A program made the translations under genes and the position numbers. The notes under the pieces were generated by a model that was given only the letters and a program-made list of their open reading frames with translations, searched no databases and was not told the DNA's origin. A DNA stretch of 64,000 nucleotides from Kineobactrum sediminis (GTDB lineage: Bacteria; Pseudomonadota; Gammaproteobacteria; Pseudomonadales; Halieaceae): contig NZ_PKLZ01000010.1 of the NCBI RefSeq assembly GCF_002868715.1, positions 114,050 through 178,049 on the forward strand, given 5' to 3'. This document shows, one piece after another, positions 36,814 through 44,682 of the stretch (the first letter of the stretch is position 1; each line of letters begins with the position of its first letter).

Positions 36814-38880
36814 ATGCCACAGCCCGAAGCTCCCAACGGGACCATCACTCCCAGCGCATTCCAGCCATTGGGCGATGCCCCGCCAACGCCGCCACCCCGC
36901 CGCAACTGGCGGTATTGGCTGCTACCCACCGTGCTCCTGCTGTTTGTAGTGATCATGGGGTTCCTGTTCAGTGCACGTTCGGTGGAAATCAACGTCGATT
37001 CCACCAACCCGGCAAACGTGGAGGTCGGCGGTCTTCACCTTGTCCTGGGGGGGCGCTATCTGTTGCGACCCGGGGAGTACAGCCTGGAGATCAGCGCCAA
37101 GGGCTATTACCCTCTGCTGACCACCCTTGGGGTTACCCGGGAAGACAGCCAGCGTTACACCTTCGACCCCCAACCCCTGCCTGGGCGGGTCACCATTGTC
37201 TCGCAACCCGCCGGCGCCGTTATCCGTGTCGCGGGAAAACCCCTGGGTCAAACCCCCTCGCCGATACTGGAACTGGCGCCAGGCGATTACTCCCTGGAAC
37301 TGGAACACCCACACTACCTGCCTGTCACCCGCACCATCAGCGTGACAGGGCGCGACCAGGCGCAGACTTTCGAAAACAGGCTGGCACCGGCCTGGGCGAA
37401 TGTCACTGTTGCCAGCCAACCCGCCGGCGCCGAGATACTGGTGAACGGTGAACCCCGCGGGGTTACGCCGGCAACCCTTGAAATCCTGCAGGGAGAGCGC
37501 GAGCTCGCGCTACGCAAAATGGGCTTTACCGAGGCTGAGCAGACCCTCAATGTGAGGGCGGGACAAGCGATTGATCTCGCAATCATCAAGCTGGTACCGG
37601 CGGCTGGCCTGCTCACGCTCAGCAGTACCCCCAGTGGCGCCAACGTCACACTCGATGGCGATTTTCAGGGACAGACACCCCTCACCCTTTCCCTGAAGCC
37701 GGATCAGCCACAGCGCCTGATGTTGTCCCGATCGGGTTATCGCCGCCACACTGAGACAGTGCGGCTCAGTGCCGGTGCCAGTGACCAGAGAGCTATTGCA
37801 CTGGTGGCGGAGCTGGGCACCGTAGACTTGCAGGTGACCCCGGCCGGGGCCGAAGTCCGCGTCAATGGGAAGCTGGTGGGCACGGGCAACCAGACGCTGT
37901 CATTGCCGGCACATGAACACAGGGTGCAGGTCAGCCTGGCCGGGTATAATACGGTTAACCAGCGCCTCACTCCCCGCCCTTCGCTCGAGCAGCGTGTCAG
38001 TATTGACCTGCAGACTGAAAAAGAAGCCAGGCTGGCCCGCCTGCAGCCTGAAATCACTACCGCCCTTGGCCAGACCCTGCGCCTGTTCATTCCCGGTGAA
38101 TCCGGCCCCGCCGAATTCACCATGGGCAGTTCGCGGCGCGAGCCCGGCCGCCGAGCCAACGAGGTGTTGCGACCGGTAAGCCTGCGCCGCATGTTTTATC
38201 TGCAAACCACGGAGGTCACCAATGCCCAGTTTCGCCAGTTTCTGGCCAGCCACAACTCCGGGCAGGCACAGGCAAGCAGCCTTAACCGCGAGCACCAGCC
38301 GGTGGCACAGGTCAGCTGGCAGCAGGCCGCGCGCTTTTGCAACTGGCTGAGCGAGCGGGAAGGGCTGGCTCCTTTTTACCAACAGGAGCAGGGCATCGTC
38401 ACCGGCTTCAACCCCGGGGCCATCGGCTATCGGCTACCCACCGAGGCAGAATGGTCCTGGGCGGCCCGAACCAGGGGTGACCAGTTACTGACGTTTCCCT
38501 GGGGCGAGACCTTTCCGCCCACCGTGGTTACCGGAAATTATGCCGATACCAGCTCCGCCTACATCACCGGACGCACCATCAACGGCTACAACGACGACCA
38601 GGCAGTCAGCGCCACTGTTGCCAGCTTTCCCCCCAACCATTATGGTCTTTACGACCTTGGTGGCAATGTTGCCGAATGGGTGCACGATGTTTACCGCATT
38701 CCGGGCGCCAACAGTGCCGCCGAGACAGACCCCACCGGCCCCAAGACCGGCGACAACTATGTTATTCGCGGAAGCAGCTGGGCCATGGGCAGGCGCTCGG
38801 AACTGCGCCTGCCCTATCGGGATTATGGGCAGGCAGGCCGGGATGACGTAGGATTCCGGCTGGCACGCTATGCAGAGTAA
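36814..38880 (+). CDS. PEGA-repeat membrane protein with formylglycine-generating-enzyme-like domain
   Basis: 688 residues. One transmembrane helix (about 33-51) after a Pro-rich N-terminus; at least four PEGA units follow, for example VSQPAGAVIRVAGKPLGQTP, ASQPAGAEILVNGEPRGVTP, SSTPSGANVTLDGDFQGQTP and VTPAGAEVRVNGKLVGTGNQ. The C-terminal about 260 residues are an FGE-sulfatase (SUMF1-like) fold: YLQTTEVTNAQFRQFL, YRLPTEAEWSWAARTR, YGLYDLGGNVAEWVHDVY, VIRGSSWAMGRRSELRL and GFRLARY. The catalytic Cys pair expected near GSW...C is missing; the only Cys is in RFCNWLSE. It is therefore probably a binding module, not an oxidase. Confidence 0.85.
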   Translation: MPQPEAPNGTITPSAFQPLGDAPPTPPPRRNWRYWLLPTVLLLFVVIMGFLFSARSVEINVDSTNPANVEVGGLHLVLGGRYLLRPGEYSLEISAKGYYPLLTTLGVTREDSQRYTFDPQPLPGRVTIVSQPAGAVIRVAGKPLGQTPSPILELAPGDYSLELEHPHYLPVTRTISVTGRDQAQTFENRLAPAWANVTVASQPAGAEILVNGEPRGVTPATLEILQGERELALRKMGFTEAEQTLNVRAGQAIDLAIIKLVPAAGLLTLSSTPSGANVTLDGDFQGQTPLTLSLKPDQPQRLMLSRSGYRRHTETVRLSAGASDQRAIALVAELGTVDLQVTPAGAEVRVNGKLVGTGNQTLSLPAHEHRVQVSLAGYNTVNQRLTPRPSLEQRVSIDLQTEKEARLARLQPEITTALGQTLRLFIPGESGPAEFTMGSSRREPGRRANEVLRPVSLRRMFYLQTTEVTNAQFRQFLASHNSGQAQASSLNREHQPVAQVSWQQAARFCNWLSEREGLAPFYQQEQGIVTGFNPGAIGYRLPTEAEWSWAARTRGDQLLTFPWGETFPPTVVTGNYADTSSAYITGRTINGYNDDQAVSATVASFPPNHYGLYDLGGNVAEWVHDVYRIPGANSAAETDPTGPKTGDNYVIRGSSWAMGRRSELRLPYRDYGQAGRDDVGFRLARYAE

Positions 38881-38886
38881 ATCATC

Positions 38887-39159
38887 ATGCTGAATCCCGA
38901 AAAACAAAAACACGTATTAGCGCGTATCCTCCTTGCCATGGCCCTGCTGTGCGCAGCCGTATCCCACGGACAGGATGAAAACAACGAACTGCCCGCGGAT
39001 TCCGCCGCCGGGCCTGCCCGCGCGGATGCGGACACCTCCAGCGGCAGTGATTCCGGCACGGAATCGGTTACCGGGCGCGAGCGCACGTCACCTTTCGAAT
39101 ACGAGGCATCAGAGCAGATCTCAGAGGATCTCTCAGTCTCGTTCCCCGTGGATATATAG
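38887..39159 (+). CDS. Small secreted acidic protein
   Basis: 90 residues with a signal peptide (1-29, ending AVSHG) and a short acidic, Ser/Asp-rich tail without Cys or recognisable fold (DTSSGSDSGTESVTGRERTS). Placed 6 bp after the PEGA/FGE gene and 9 bp before the proton-channel gene, so it belongs to the operon. Function unknown; too short for a domain call. Confidence 0.6.
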   Translation: MLNPEKQKHVLARILLAMALLCAAVSHGQDENNELPADSAAGPARADADTSSGSDSGTESVTGRERTSPFEYEASEQISEDLSVSFPVDI

Positions 39160-39168
39160 GAAGCAACA

Positions 39169-39966
39169 ATGAAAACCAGACTATCCCCGGAATTTACTTA
39201 TCAGCTCTTCGCGCTGCTAATCGCCATTATCGTCGTCCACGCCCTTTATGTGGGTGTGATCAGGCCCAGTGCCGACGCCCAGTTACAGTCGCAAATGGCA
39301 CTACAGGCCGCCGGTGAGGACTTTGTGCCCGAACGAACCCTCGCCGTCGTCATCCGCGACTTCGAACAGGAAGCCTGCTTCATCCTGTTGCTGTGGGCAC
39401 TCGCCATCATGGCCTACAAGGGCCGCAACAGCCTCCGTGAGCAGCAGCTGCTGGAGCGCTCGCTGCTGGACATTCCCGAGGGTACTACCCTGCTGCCCGA
39501 AGACGCGCGGGAGTACAGTCGCTCCCTGGAAGCACTCCCCTCACGGGAGAAGGATTACCTCCTGCCCAGGACCCTGCTTTCCGCACTCCAGCGCTTCTCG
39601 ACCACCGGCAGTATCCAGGCTGTGTCCGATACCATTCGTGAGCAGTGTGAAGTGGAGTCCGATCGACTCGACTCGGAGCTTTCCATGGTTCGCTATATTG
39701 CCTGGGCCATTCCCTCCATTGGTTTTATTGGCACCGTACGCGGCATTGGGGACGCGCTTGGCCAGGCCTACAAGGCCGTGGAAGGCGATATTTCCGGCGT
39801 TACCGTCAGCCTGGGTGTTGCTTTCAACAGCACTTTTGTCGCCCTGGTGCTGAGTATCGTTATCATGTTCTGCCTGCACCAGCTGCAACAGTCCCAGGAG
39901 CGCCTGGTGCTGGACTGTCAGCGCTACGCCGACAAGCACCTGCTACGCCATCTGGTGGCACACTGA
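39169..39966 (+). CDS. MotA/TolQ/ExbB-family proton channel protein
   Basis: 265 residues with predicted transmembrane helices near 12-30, 68-84, 175-195 and 214-236. The signature IPSIGFIGTVRGIGDAL (181-197) followed by GVTVSLGVAFNSTFVALVLS (210-229) is the MotA/TolQ/ExbB pattern (compare P-x-x-G-x-x-GTV-x-G-I in ExbB/TolQ). A cytosolic loop of about 90 residues separates helices 2 and 3. Such proteins form pentamers around a dimer of an Asp-bearing single-helix partner and turn proton or sodium flow into rotation. No exbD, tolR or motB is adjacent; the two VWA proteins at 41281 and 42388 carry the equivalent Asp. Confidence 0.88.
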   Translation: MKTRLSPEFTYQLFALLIAIIVVHALYVGVIRPSADAQLQSQMALQAAGEDFVPERTLAVVIRDFEQEACFILLLWALAIMAYKGRNSLREQQLLERSLLDIPEGTTLLPEDAREYSRSLEALPSREKDYLLPRTLLSALQRFSTTGSIQAVSDTIREQCEVESDRLDSELSMVRYIAWAIPSIGFIGTVRGIGDALGQAYKAVEGDISGVTVSLGVAFNSTFVALVLSIVIMFCLHQLQQSQERLVLDCQRYADKHLLRHLVAH

Positions 39967-39967
39967 T

Positions 39968-41278
39968 ATGACCATTGCCTGCCTCGACATCACTGACAGT
40001 AACCTGCAGCTCTGGCATCTGGGAAAACGCCTGCAAAGTCCCGGTTATGCGCTGCTTGAAAACGGTGGTTACCGCTTTGGTGCAGCCGCTCGCGCCAGCG
40101 CCCGCCTGCGCCCGCGGGACGTCGCTACGCGCTACTGGTGGCAGCTGGGGACGGACCCACTGCAGCCGGCACTGGGGCCCGCTCGGCATAATGCCGACCT
40201 GGTTCATGCCCACCTGCAGGCCCTGCACCGTGAATCCGGCGAACCGGCTGAAATTCTACTGGCGGTGCCGGGCAGCATGCACCAGGAACAGCTGGCACTA
40301 CTCCTGGGTATCATTGAGCAATGTCCCTTCACTGCCGTGGGCCTGGTTAACCGCAGCGTCGCACTGGCCAGCCTGTACCAGACCGACTGCCCGGTGTTTC
40401 ACCTTGAAATCCAGTTGCACCAGGCCCTGTTGACGGAGTTGCGCGCGGAGCGGGGAGAGGTCGCCTTGCAACAGGCCATCGCCCTGCCCGGCTGCGGTTT
40501 GCTGCAGTTGCAGGAGCGCATTGTTGAAGCCGTTGCCAGTGCCTTCATTCGCCAGACCCGATTTGACCCGCGACGACGGGCAGAGACCGAGCAGCAGTTA
40601 TACGATGCCCTGCCGGCCATCCTGCAACAGCTGCAGGGCCATGCGGAAAGCACTATCACGGTAAATAGCTACCAGGCGCGTATTTCCCGTGGCGACTTGC
40701 AAGCGGCGAGCGATGCGCTGTATCGCAGCGTGCATAGCAGCATGTCCGCACAAGACAGCAGTACACTCTTGTTGCTCGACCCGATAACAGCGCTACTTCC
40801 GGGGTTACAGGCGCGGCTCGGGGGTGCGCTGCTGGACACCCAAGATCTCCAGGCTGCGCTATCCGTCCATGAACCCCGTATTGTCCAGCGCGAGCAGGCA
40901 CTGATTTTCATCAGCCGCCTGCCGCAACTCGATCAGCGCACTATCCCACCAGCCGACGCCGGGTCGTCAACGCCCGCTGTCGCACCACTAGCCGGCACTG
41001 CCCCGACACAGGCAGCCGGTGCGACACCCGCAAGCGCTGCGCCTACCCACCTGTTACAGGATCACCAGGCAAAGCCTTTAACCAGCGGCAGTGTGGTCGC
41101 CAACGGTTGGTCGCTGGTGTATACCGGTGGCAGCTGGCACCTTCAGGCATCGCCGGGAGCGGCCCCTCTTACGCGCAACGGCAACGCCTGTAATGACGGT
41201 GACACTGTAGCCAGTGGCGACTGCCTGCAACTGGATGACACGCTCAAACTCCAGTTGATTACCGTCAACGAGGCCTGA
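39968..41278 (+). CDS. Actin/Hsp70-like protein with FHA-like C-terminus
   Basis: 436 residues, cytosolic (no signal or membrane helix). The N-terminal about 330 residues have the feel of an actin/Hsp70 ATPase fold: start IACLDITDSNLQLWHLG, EPAEILLAVPGSMHQEQLAL, CPFTAVGLVNRSVALASLY, and an FHLEIQ strand where a second phosphate loop would be, though canonical DLGTT and GG motifs are degenerate. An Ala/Thr/Pro linker (about 320-365) leads to a small beta domain (SGSVVANGWSLVYTGGSWHL, then LTRNGNACNDGDTVASGDCL) reminiscent of FHA domains. It starts 1 bp after the channel gene. Assignment is by pattern only. Confidence 0.55.
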   Translation: MTIACLDITDSNLQLWHLGKRLQSPGYALLENGGYRFGAAARASARLRPRDVATRYWWQLGTDPLQPALGPARHNADLVHAHLQALHRESGEPAEILLAVPGSMHQEQLALLLGIIEQCPFTAVGLVNRSVALASLYQTDCPVFHLEIQLHQALLTELRAERGEVALQQAIALPGCGLLQLQERIVEAVASAFIRQTRFDPRRRAETEQQLYDALPAILQQLQGHAESTITVNSYQARISRGDLQAASDALYRSVHSSMSAQDSSTLLLLDPITALLPGLQARLGGALLDTQDLQAALSVHEPRIVQREQALIFISRLPQLDQRTIPPADAGSSTPAVAPLAGTAPTQAAGATPASAAPTHLLQDHQAKPLTSGSVVANGWSLVYTGGSWHLQASPGAAPLTRNGNACNDGDTVASGDCLQLDDTLKLQLITVNEA

Positions 41279-41280
41279 GC

Positions 41281-42372
41281 ATGGCCCGGCGGAAACGCAG
41301 TTTTACTACCTTCAACCTCAGCTTCCTGGACATCATGTCCTGTGGTTTCGGCGCGGTGGTGCTGGTATTCCTGATCATAGATCACTCCATCGAAACCGAA
41401 ACCCGGGAGCGCAACGAAAACCTCCTGGCGGAAGTCAATTTACTGGAAGAAGAAATTACCGACGGCGAGGCCGGACTCGTGCGATTGCGTAATACAATCG
41501 ATGAGGTCGACCAGACAATGGTCGAGGCCCAGGGACGGGCGACCCGGATAACGGCGGACATCGATCGCTATGAAGCCCTGATCAGTGCGCTGCGCCGGGA
41601 GGGTGTTAGTGAAAGTACCGATGTCGAGACACTCAAGGCAGAGATCGTAGCCCTGGAGGAGGAAGTAAAACGGCTGCGTGAATCCGCCGTGGATAGTGGT
41701 GGCCTCAGTGCCCGCAGTTTTGTCGGCGAGGGTAACCGGCAATACCTCACAGGCCTGAACCTGGGCGGTCGCCATATTGTGATTCTGCTGGATGTATCCG
41801 CCAGCATGCTGGCAGACCGGGTGGTCAATATTATCCGCCTGCGCAACATGGCGCCGGAAATCCAGCGCCAGGCGGATAAGTGGGTGAGAGCGTTGAATAC
41901 CGTGGACTGGCTCACCGCACAGCTGCCCATCAGCAGCAGCTACCAGGTTATCACCTTCAATACCGAGTCGCGGCCCGCGCTGGATAATACCGTCGGCAAA
42001 TGGCTGGAAGTGGCCAACCAGCCGCAGCTGGAATCAGTCACTGCGGCGTTGCGGGAGATCGTGCCCAGCGGTGGCACCAGTCTGGAAAATGCCTTCCTGG
42101 CCTTGAACCAGTTGAGTCCGCGGCCAGACAATATTTTCCTGATCACCGACGGGCTGCCTACCCAGGGAAGCAGCACCCCCGGGCGCAACACGGTGACCGG
42201 CAAACAGCGCCTCGATCTCTACCAGCAGGCAATAAGGCGGCTGCCACGCAACGTACCGGTTAATATTATTCTAGCGCCCATGGAGGGTGACCCGATGGCG
42301 GCCTCGGTATTCTGGCAGTTGGCCACGGCCAGCCAGGGCAGTTTCATGAGCCCGTCCAGGGACTGGCCCTAG
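41281..42372 (+). CDS. Membrane-anchored VWA protein 1 (ExbD-like N-terminus)
   Basis: 363 residues. A basic start (MARRKRSFTTFN) precedes SFLDIMSCGFGAVVLVFLII, a single transmembrane helix with Asp17 at its cytosolic end, the place of the proton-carrying Asp of ExbD/TolR/MotB. A coiled coil (about 38-136) then leads to a von Willebrand A domain (about 165-360) with MIDAS residues D171-x-S173-x-S175 (DVSAS), the Thr in SGGTSLENAF and the Asp in ITDGLPT. The VWA domain should be periplasmic. Two bases separate it from the preceding gene. Confidence 0.85.
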   Translation: MARRKRSFTTFNLSFLDIMSCGFGAVVLVFLIIDHSIETETRERNENLLAEVNLLEEEITDGEAGLVRLRNTIDEVDQTMVEAQGRATRITADIDRYEALISALRREGVSESTDVETLKAEIVALEEEVKRLRESAVDSGGLSARSFVGEGNRQYLTGLNLGGRHIVILLDVSASMLADRVVNIIRLRNMAPEIQRQADKWVRALNTVDWLTAQLPISSSYQVITFNTESRPALDNTVGKWLEVANQPQLESVTAALREIVPSGGTSLENAFLALNQLSPRPDNIFLITDGLPTQGSSTPGRNTVTGKQRLDLYQQAIRRLPRNVPVNIILAPMEGDPMAASVFWQLATASQGSFMSPSRDWP

Positions 42373-42387
42373 GCCCGGAGATCGATA

Positions 42388-43386
42388 ATGAAAAAACGCA
42401 GGGCCACCGCGGAATTTTCCCTCTCCTTCCTGGATGTGATCTGCTGTGGCTTCGGCGCCATCATTCTGCTGCTGGTCATCACCAAAACCGTACAGCCCCA
42501 GATTATAGAAGCCTCCGCAGTAAAACTTGAAGGACGGGTGGCCAGGCTACAGGAACAACTGTTCGAAATTCGTGGCGAGAGCCAGGTTCTCAATCGCGAC
42601 CTCAATGCCCGCAGGGAACAACTGTCACAATACCTGGAGCGAATCGCCATCCTGCAGGGCCAGCTGGCCGCCACACAATCACGGCACGACAGCCTGCAGG
42701 TGGCGACCACCACCAGCGATATCGTTACCGAGCAACTCGCCATTGCCCGACAGGCCCTGTCAGAGGAGCAAAAACGCCTGCAGGCACAGCAACAGCAGGC
42801 GCGGAACAATTACATTGGTGGCATACCGGTCGACAGCGAGTATATTATTTTCGTGATCGATACCTCCGGCTCCATGTTCTACTATGCTTGGGATCGGGTA
42901 TTAAAGGAACTTGACGCAGTATTGAGTATCTATCCTGAGGTAAAGGGCATCCAGGTGATGAATGATATGGGTGACTATATGTTCAGCCGCTACCGCGGTC
43001 AGTGGATTCCGGATACGCCTGCCCGGCGCAGCGCTATCATGCAAAGCCTGCGTAACTGGAACGTATTCAGTAATTCCAGCCCGGTCGAGGGTATCACCAA
43101 CGCCATCCGCACTTTTTACGATACCGACAAACGAATCAGTATCTATGTCTTTGGCGATGACTTCACCGGCACTTCCATAAGCCAGGTACTGGATACCGTT
43201 GACCGATTGAACCGGGAAAGCAACACCGGCAAACAGCAGGTACGCATCCACGCGATAGGCTTTCCCGTACTTTATACACAAGCTCCGGGCCAGCAGAATT
43301 CGGTCCATAGATTTGCAGCGTTAATGAGAGAGCTCACTTATCGCAATGGAGGTACCTTTGTCGGGCTTAATGACTTCAGGCCTTGA
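42388..43386 (+). CDS. Membrane-anchored VWA protein 2 (ExbD-like N-terminus)
   Basis: 332 residues, paralogous to the gene before it. N-terminus MKKRRATAEFSLSFLDVICC with Asp16 entering the helix GFGAIILLLVI; coiled coil (about 40-140); VWA domain with D158-x-S160-x-S162 (DTSGS) and later YVFGDDFTGTS. The sequence SFLD-[IV]-x2-CGFGA is shared by both paralogues while the rest diverges. A heterodimer inside the ring of the channel protein is a plausible arrangement. Its end overlaps the start of the next lipoprotein gene by 17 bp. Confidence 0.84.
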   Translation: MKKRRATAEFSLSFLDVICCGFGAIILLLVITKTVQPQIIEASAVKLEGRVARLQEQLFEIRGESQVLNRDLNARREQLSQYLERIAILQGQLAATQSRHDSLQVATTTSDIVTEQLAIARQALSEEQKRLQAQQQQARNNYIGGIPVDSEYIIFVIDTSGSMFYYAWDRVLKELDAVLSIYPEVKGIQVMNDMGDYMFSRYRGQWIPDTPARRSAIMQSLRNWNVFSNSSPVEGITNAIRTFYDTDKRISIYVFGDDFTGTSISQVLDTVDRLNRESNTGKQQVRIHAIGFPVLYTQAPGQQNSVHRFAALMRELTYRNGGTFVGLNDFRP

Positions 43387-44014
43387 GCGTTTGCCAGTAG
43401 TGGCCGTATTCGCACTGGTGATGTTGCTGGCGGGTTGCGGCGGCAAACAGGTACTGGTCGAAGGCCAGTTTCCCGCCCCGGTGATGAACAAACTGCCACT
43501 CACTATCGGTATCTGGTACGACGATGAGTTTGCCAATCATGAATTTTTTGATGAGGCGGCGGGACGTGCGGAATCCAGTTGGCGGGTTTCAACAGGGCAG
43601 GCCCAGGTGGAACTCTGGGATACCCTGCTGCGCGGCATGTTCCGCGAGGTCGTCTATATGCGGGGCAAGCCCGGCCCGGGGCAGATGAACCCGGTAACGG
43701 ATGCCGTGCTCATGCTGGCAGTGGAAGAACTACAGTACGCCATTCCTGCCCAGACTAATGTAAAGGTTTATGAGATCTGGATGCGCTACCGGCTTGACCT
43801 GGTTACCACCGGCGGCGAACCCATTGCCAACTGGACCATGCCCGCCTATGGCAAGACCCCCACCGCCTTCATGCAAAGCGATGAGGGCGCCGTTAACCTG
43901 GCAGCCGTTATGGCCCTGCGGGATGCAGGCGCGCACTTCGCCACCAGCTTTCTGAGGATACCTGATGTGCAACAGTGGCTGGCAGGACTGCCGCGCAAGG
44001 GAGACGTCTTGTGA
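43370..44014 (+). CDS. Lipoprotein of unknown function
   Basis: 214 residues from ATG 43370; lipobox LLAGC23. After the lipobox the protein reads as a mixed alpha/beta domain (KLPLTIGIWYDDEFANHEFF, ELWDTLLRGMFREVVYMRGK, YEIWMRYRLDLVTTGGEPIA) recalling outer-membrane accessory lipoproteins that present a receptor-like strand set. An ATG at 43346 is possible but lies deeper in the VWA gene. Its TGA is overlapped by the GTG of the next gene. Confidence 0.68.
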   Translation: MTSGLERLPVVAVFALVMLLAGCGGKQVLVEGQFPAPVMNKLPLTIGIWYDDEFANHEFFDEAAGRAESSWRVSTGQAQVELWDTLLRGMFREVVYMRGKPGPGQMNPVTDAVLMLAVEELQYAIPAQTNVKVYEIWMRYRLDLVTTGGEPIANWTMPAYGKTPTAFMQSDEGAVNLAAVMALRDAGAHFATSFLRIPDVQQWLAGLPRKGDVL

Positions 44015-44673
44015 ACCGCGCCCGCCTGCTGATCTGGGCCTGCCTGGCACCGCTTGTCACCGGCTGTGTCAGTGCCACGGTTGACCAGATGGTGTTTAAC
44101 AGTCCCACCGAAGGCATTGGTGACGCTTCCGTCGTCATCCTCGGTCGTCGTCACGCCAGTGACTATGAAACCGAACCGGATTTCATTCGCTGTGTTGGCA
44201 AGCACATTTCGTCACAGGATGAGTCCATTCGCATCATCGACGAGCTGGAATTCGTGAATACCCTGTACCCCTGGTTTGAACCGCGCACTGCTCCCCTGCA
44301 GGCTGCCGACCTGGGACGACTGCTTACTCACCTGCCGGTAGCCGAAAAACTGGCCGCACTGCAAACCCGTTACATGATCTGGATCGACGGCAGCACCGTG
44401 CGCAATGACGCGGCGGGGTCCATGACCTGCGGCATCAGTCCGGGCGGCGCCGGTTGCTTTGGTTTTGGTACCTGGTCCAACGACGCTGATTACGAAGCCG
44501 TTATCTGGGATTTCAGCAACCGCGCCGAGGTCGGTCGGATCAATGCGTCTGCCACCGGACAGTCCTATATGCCTGCGGTTGTCATACCCATTCCGATCAT
44601 CGCCCCGGTACAGGGAACCGCCTGCGACAGTATTGGCGACCAGCTGCTGGAATTCCTCTCACAGCATTACTAG
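44011..44673 (+). CDS. Lipoprotein of unknown function
   Basis: 220 residues from GTG 44011, which overlaps the previous stop by 4 bases. Lipobox at TGC19 (LVTGCVSATV). The protein has five further Cys (among them IRCVGKHIS, SMTCGISPGGAGCF and GTACDSIGD) that could form disulfides in the periplasm, and a beta-rich region ending YMPAVVIPIPIIAPVQGTAC. I do not recognise the family. A metalloprotease gene follows after 9 bp. Confidence 0.68.
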   Translation: MNRARLLIWACLAPLVTGCVSATVDQMVFNSPTEGIGDASVVILGRRHASDYETEPDFIRCVGKHISSQDESIRIIDELEFVNTLYPWFEPRTAPLQAADLGRLLTHLPVAEKLAALQTRYMIWIDGSTVRNDAAGSMTCGISPGGAGCFGFGTWSNDADYEAVIWDFSNRAEVGRINASATGQSYMPAVVIPIPIIAPVQGTACDSIGDQLLEFLSQHY

Positions 44674-44682
44674 GAGGTGGCC

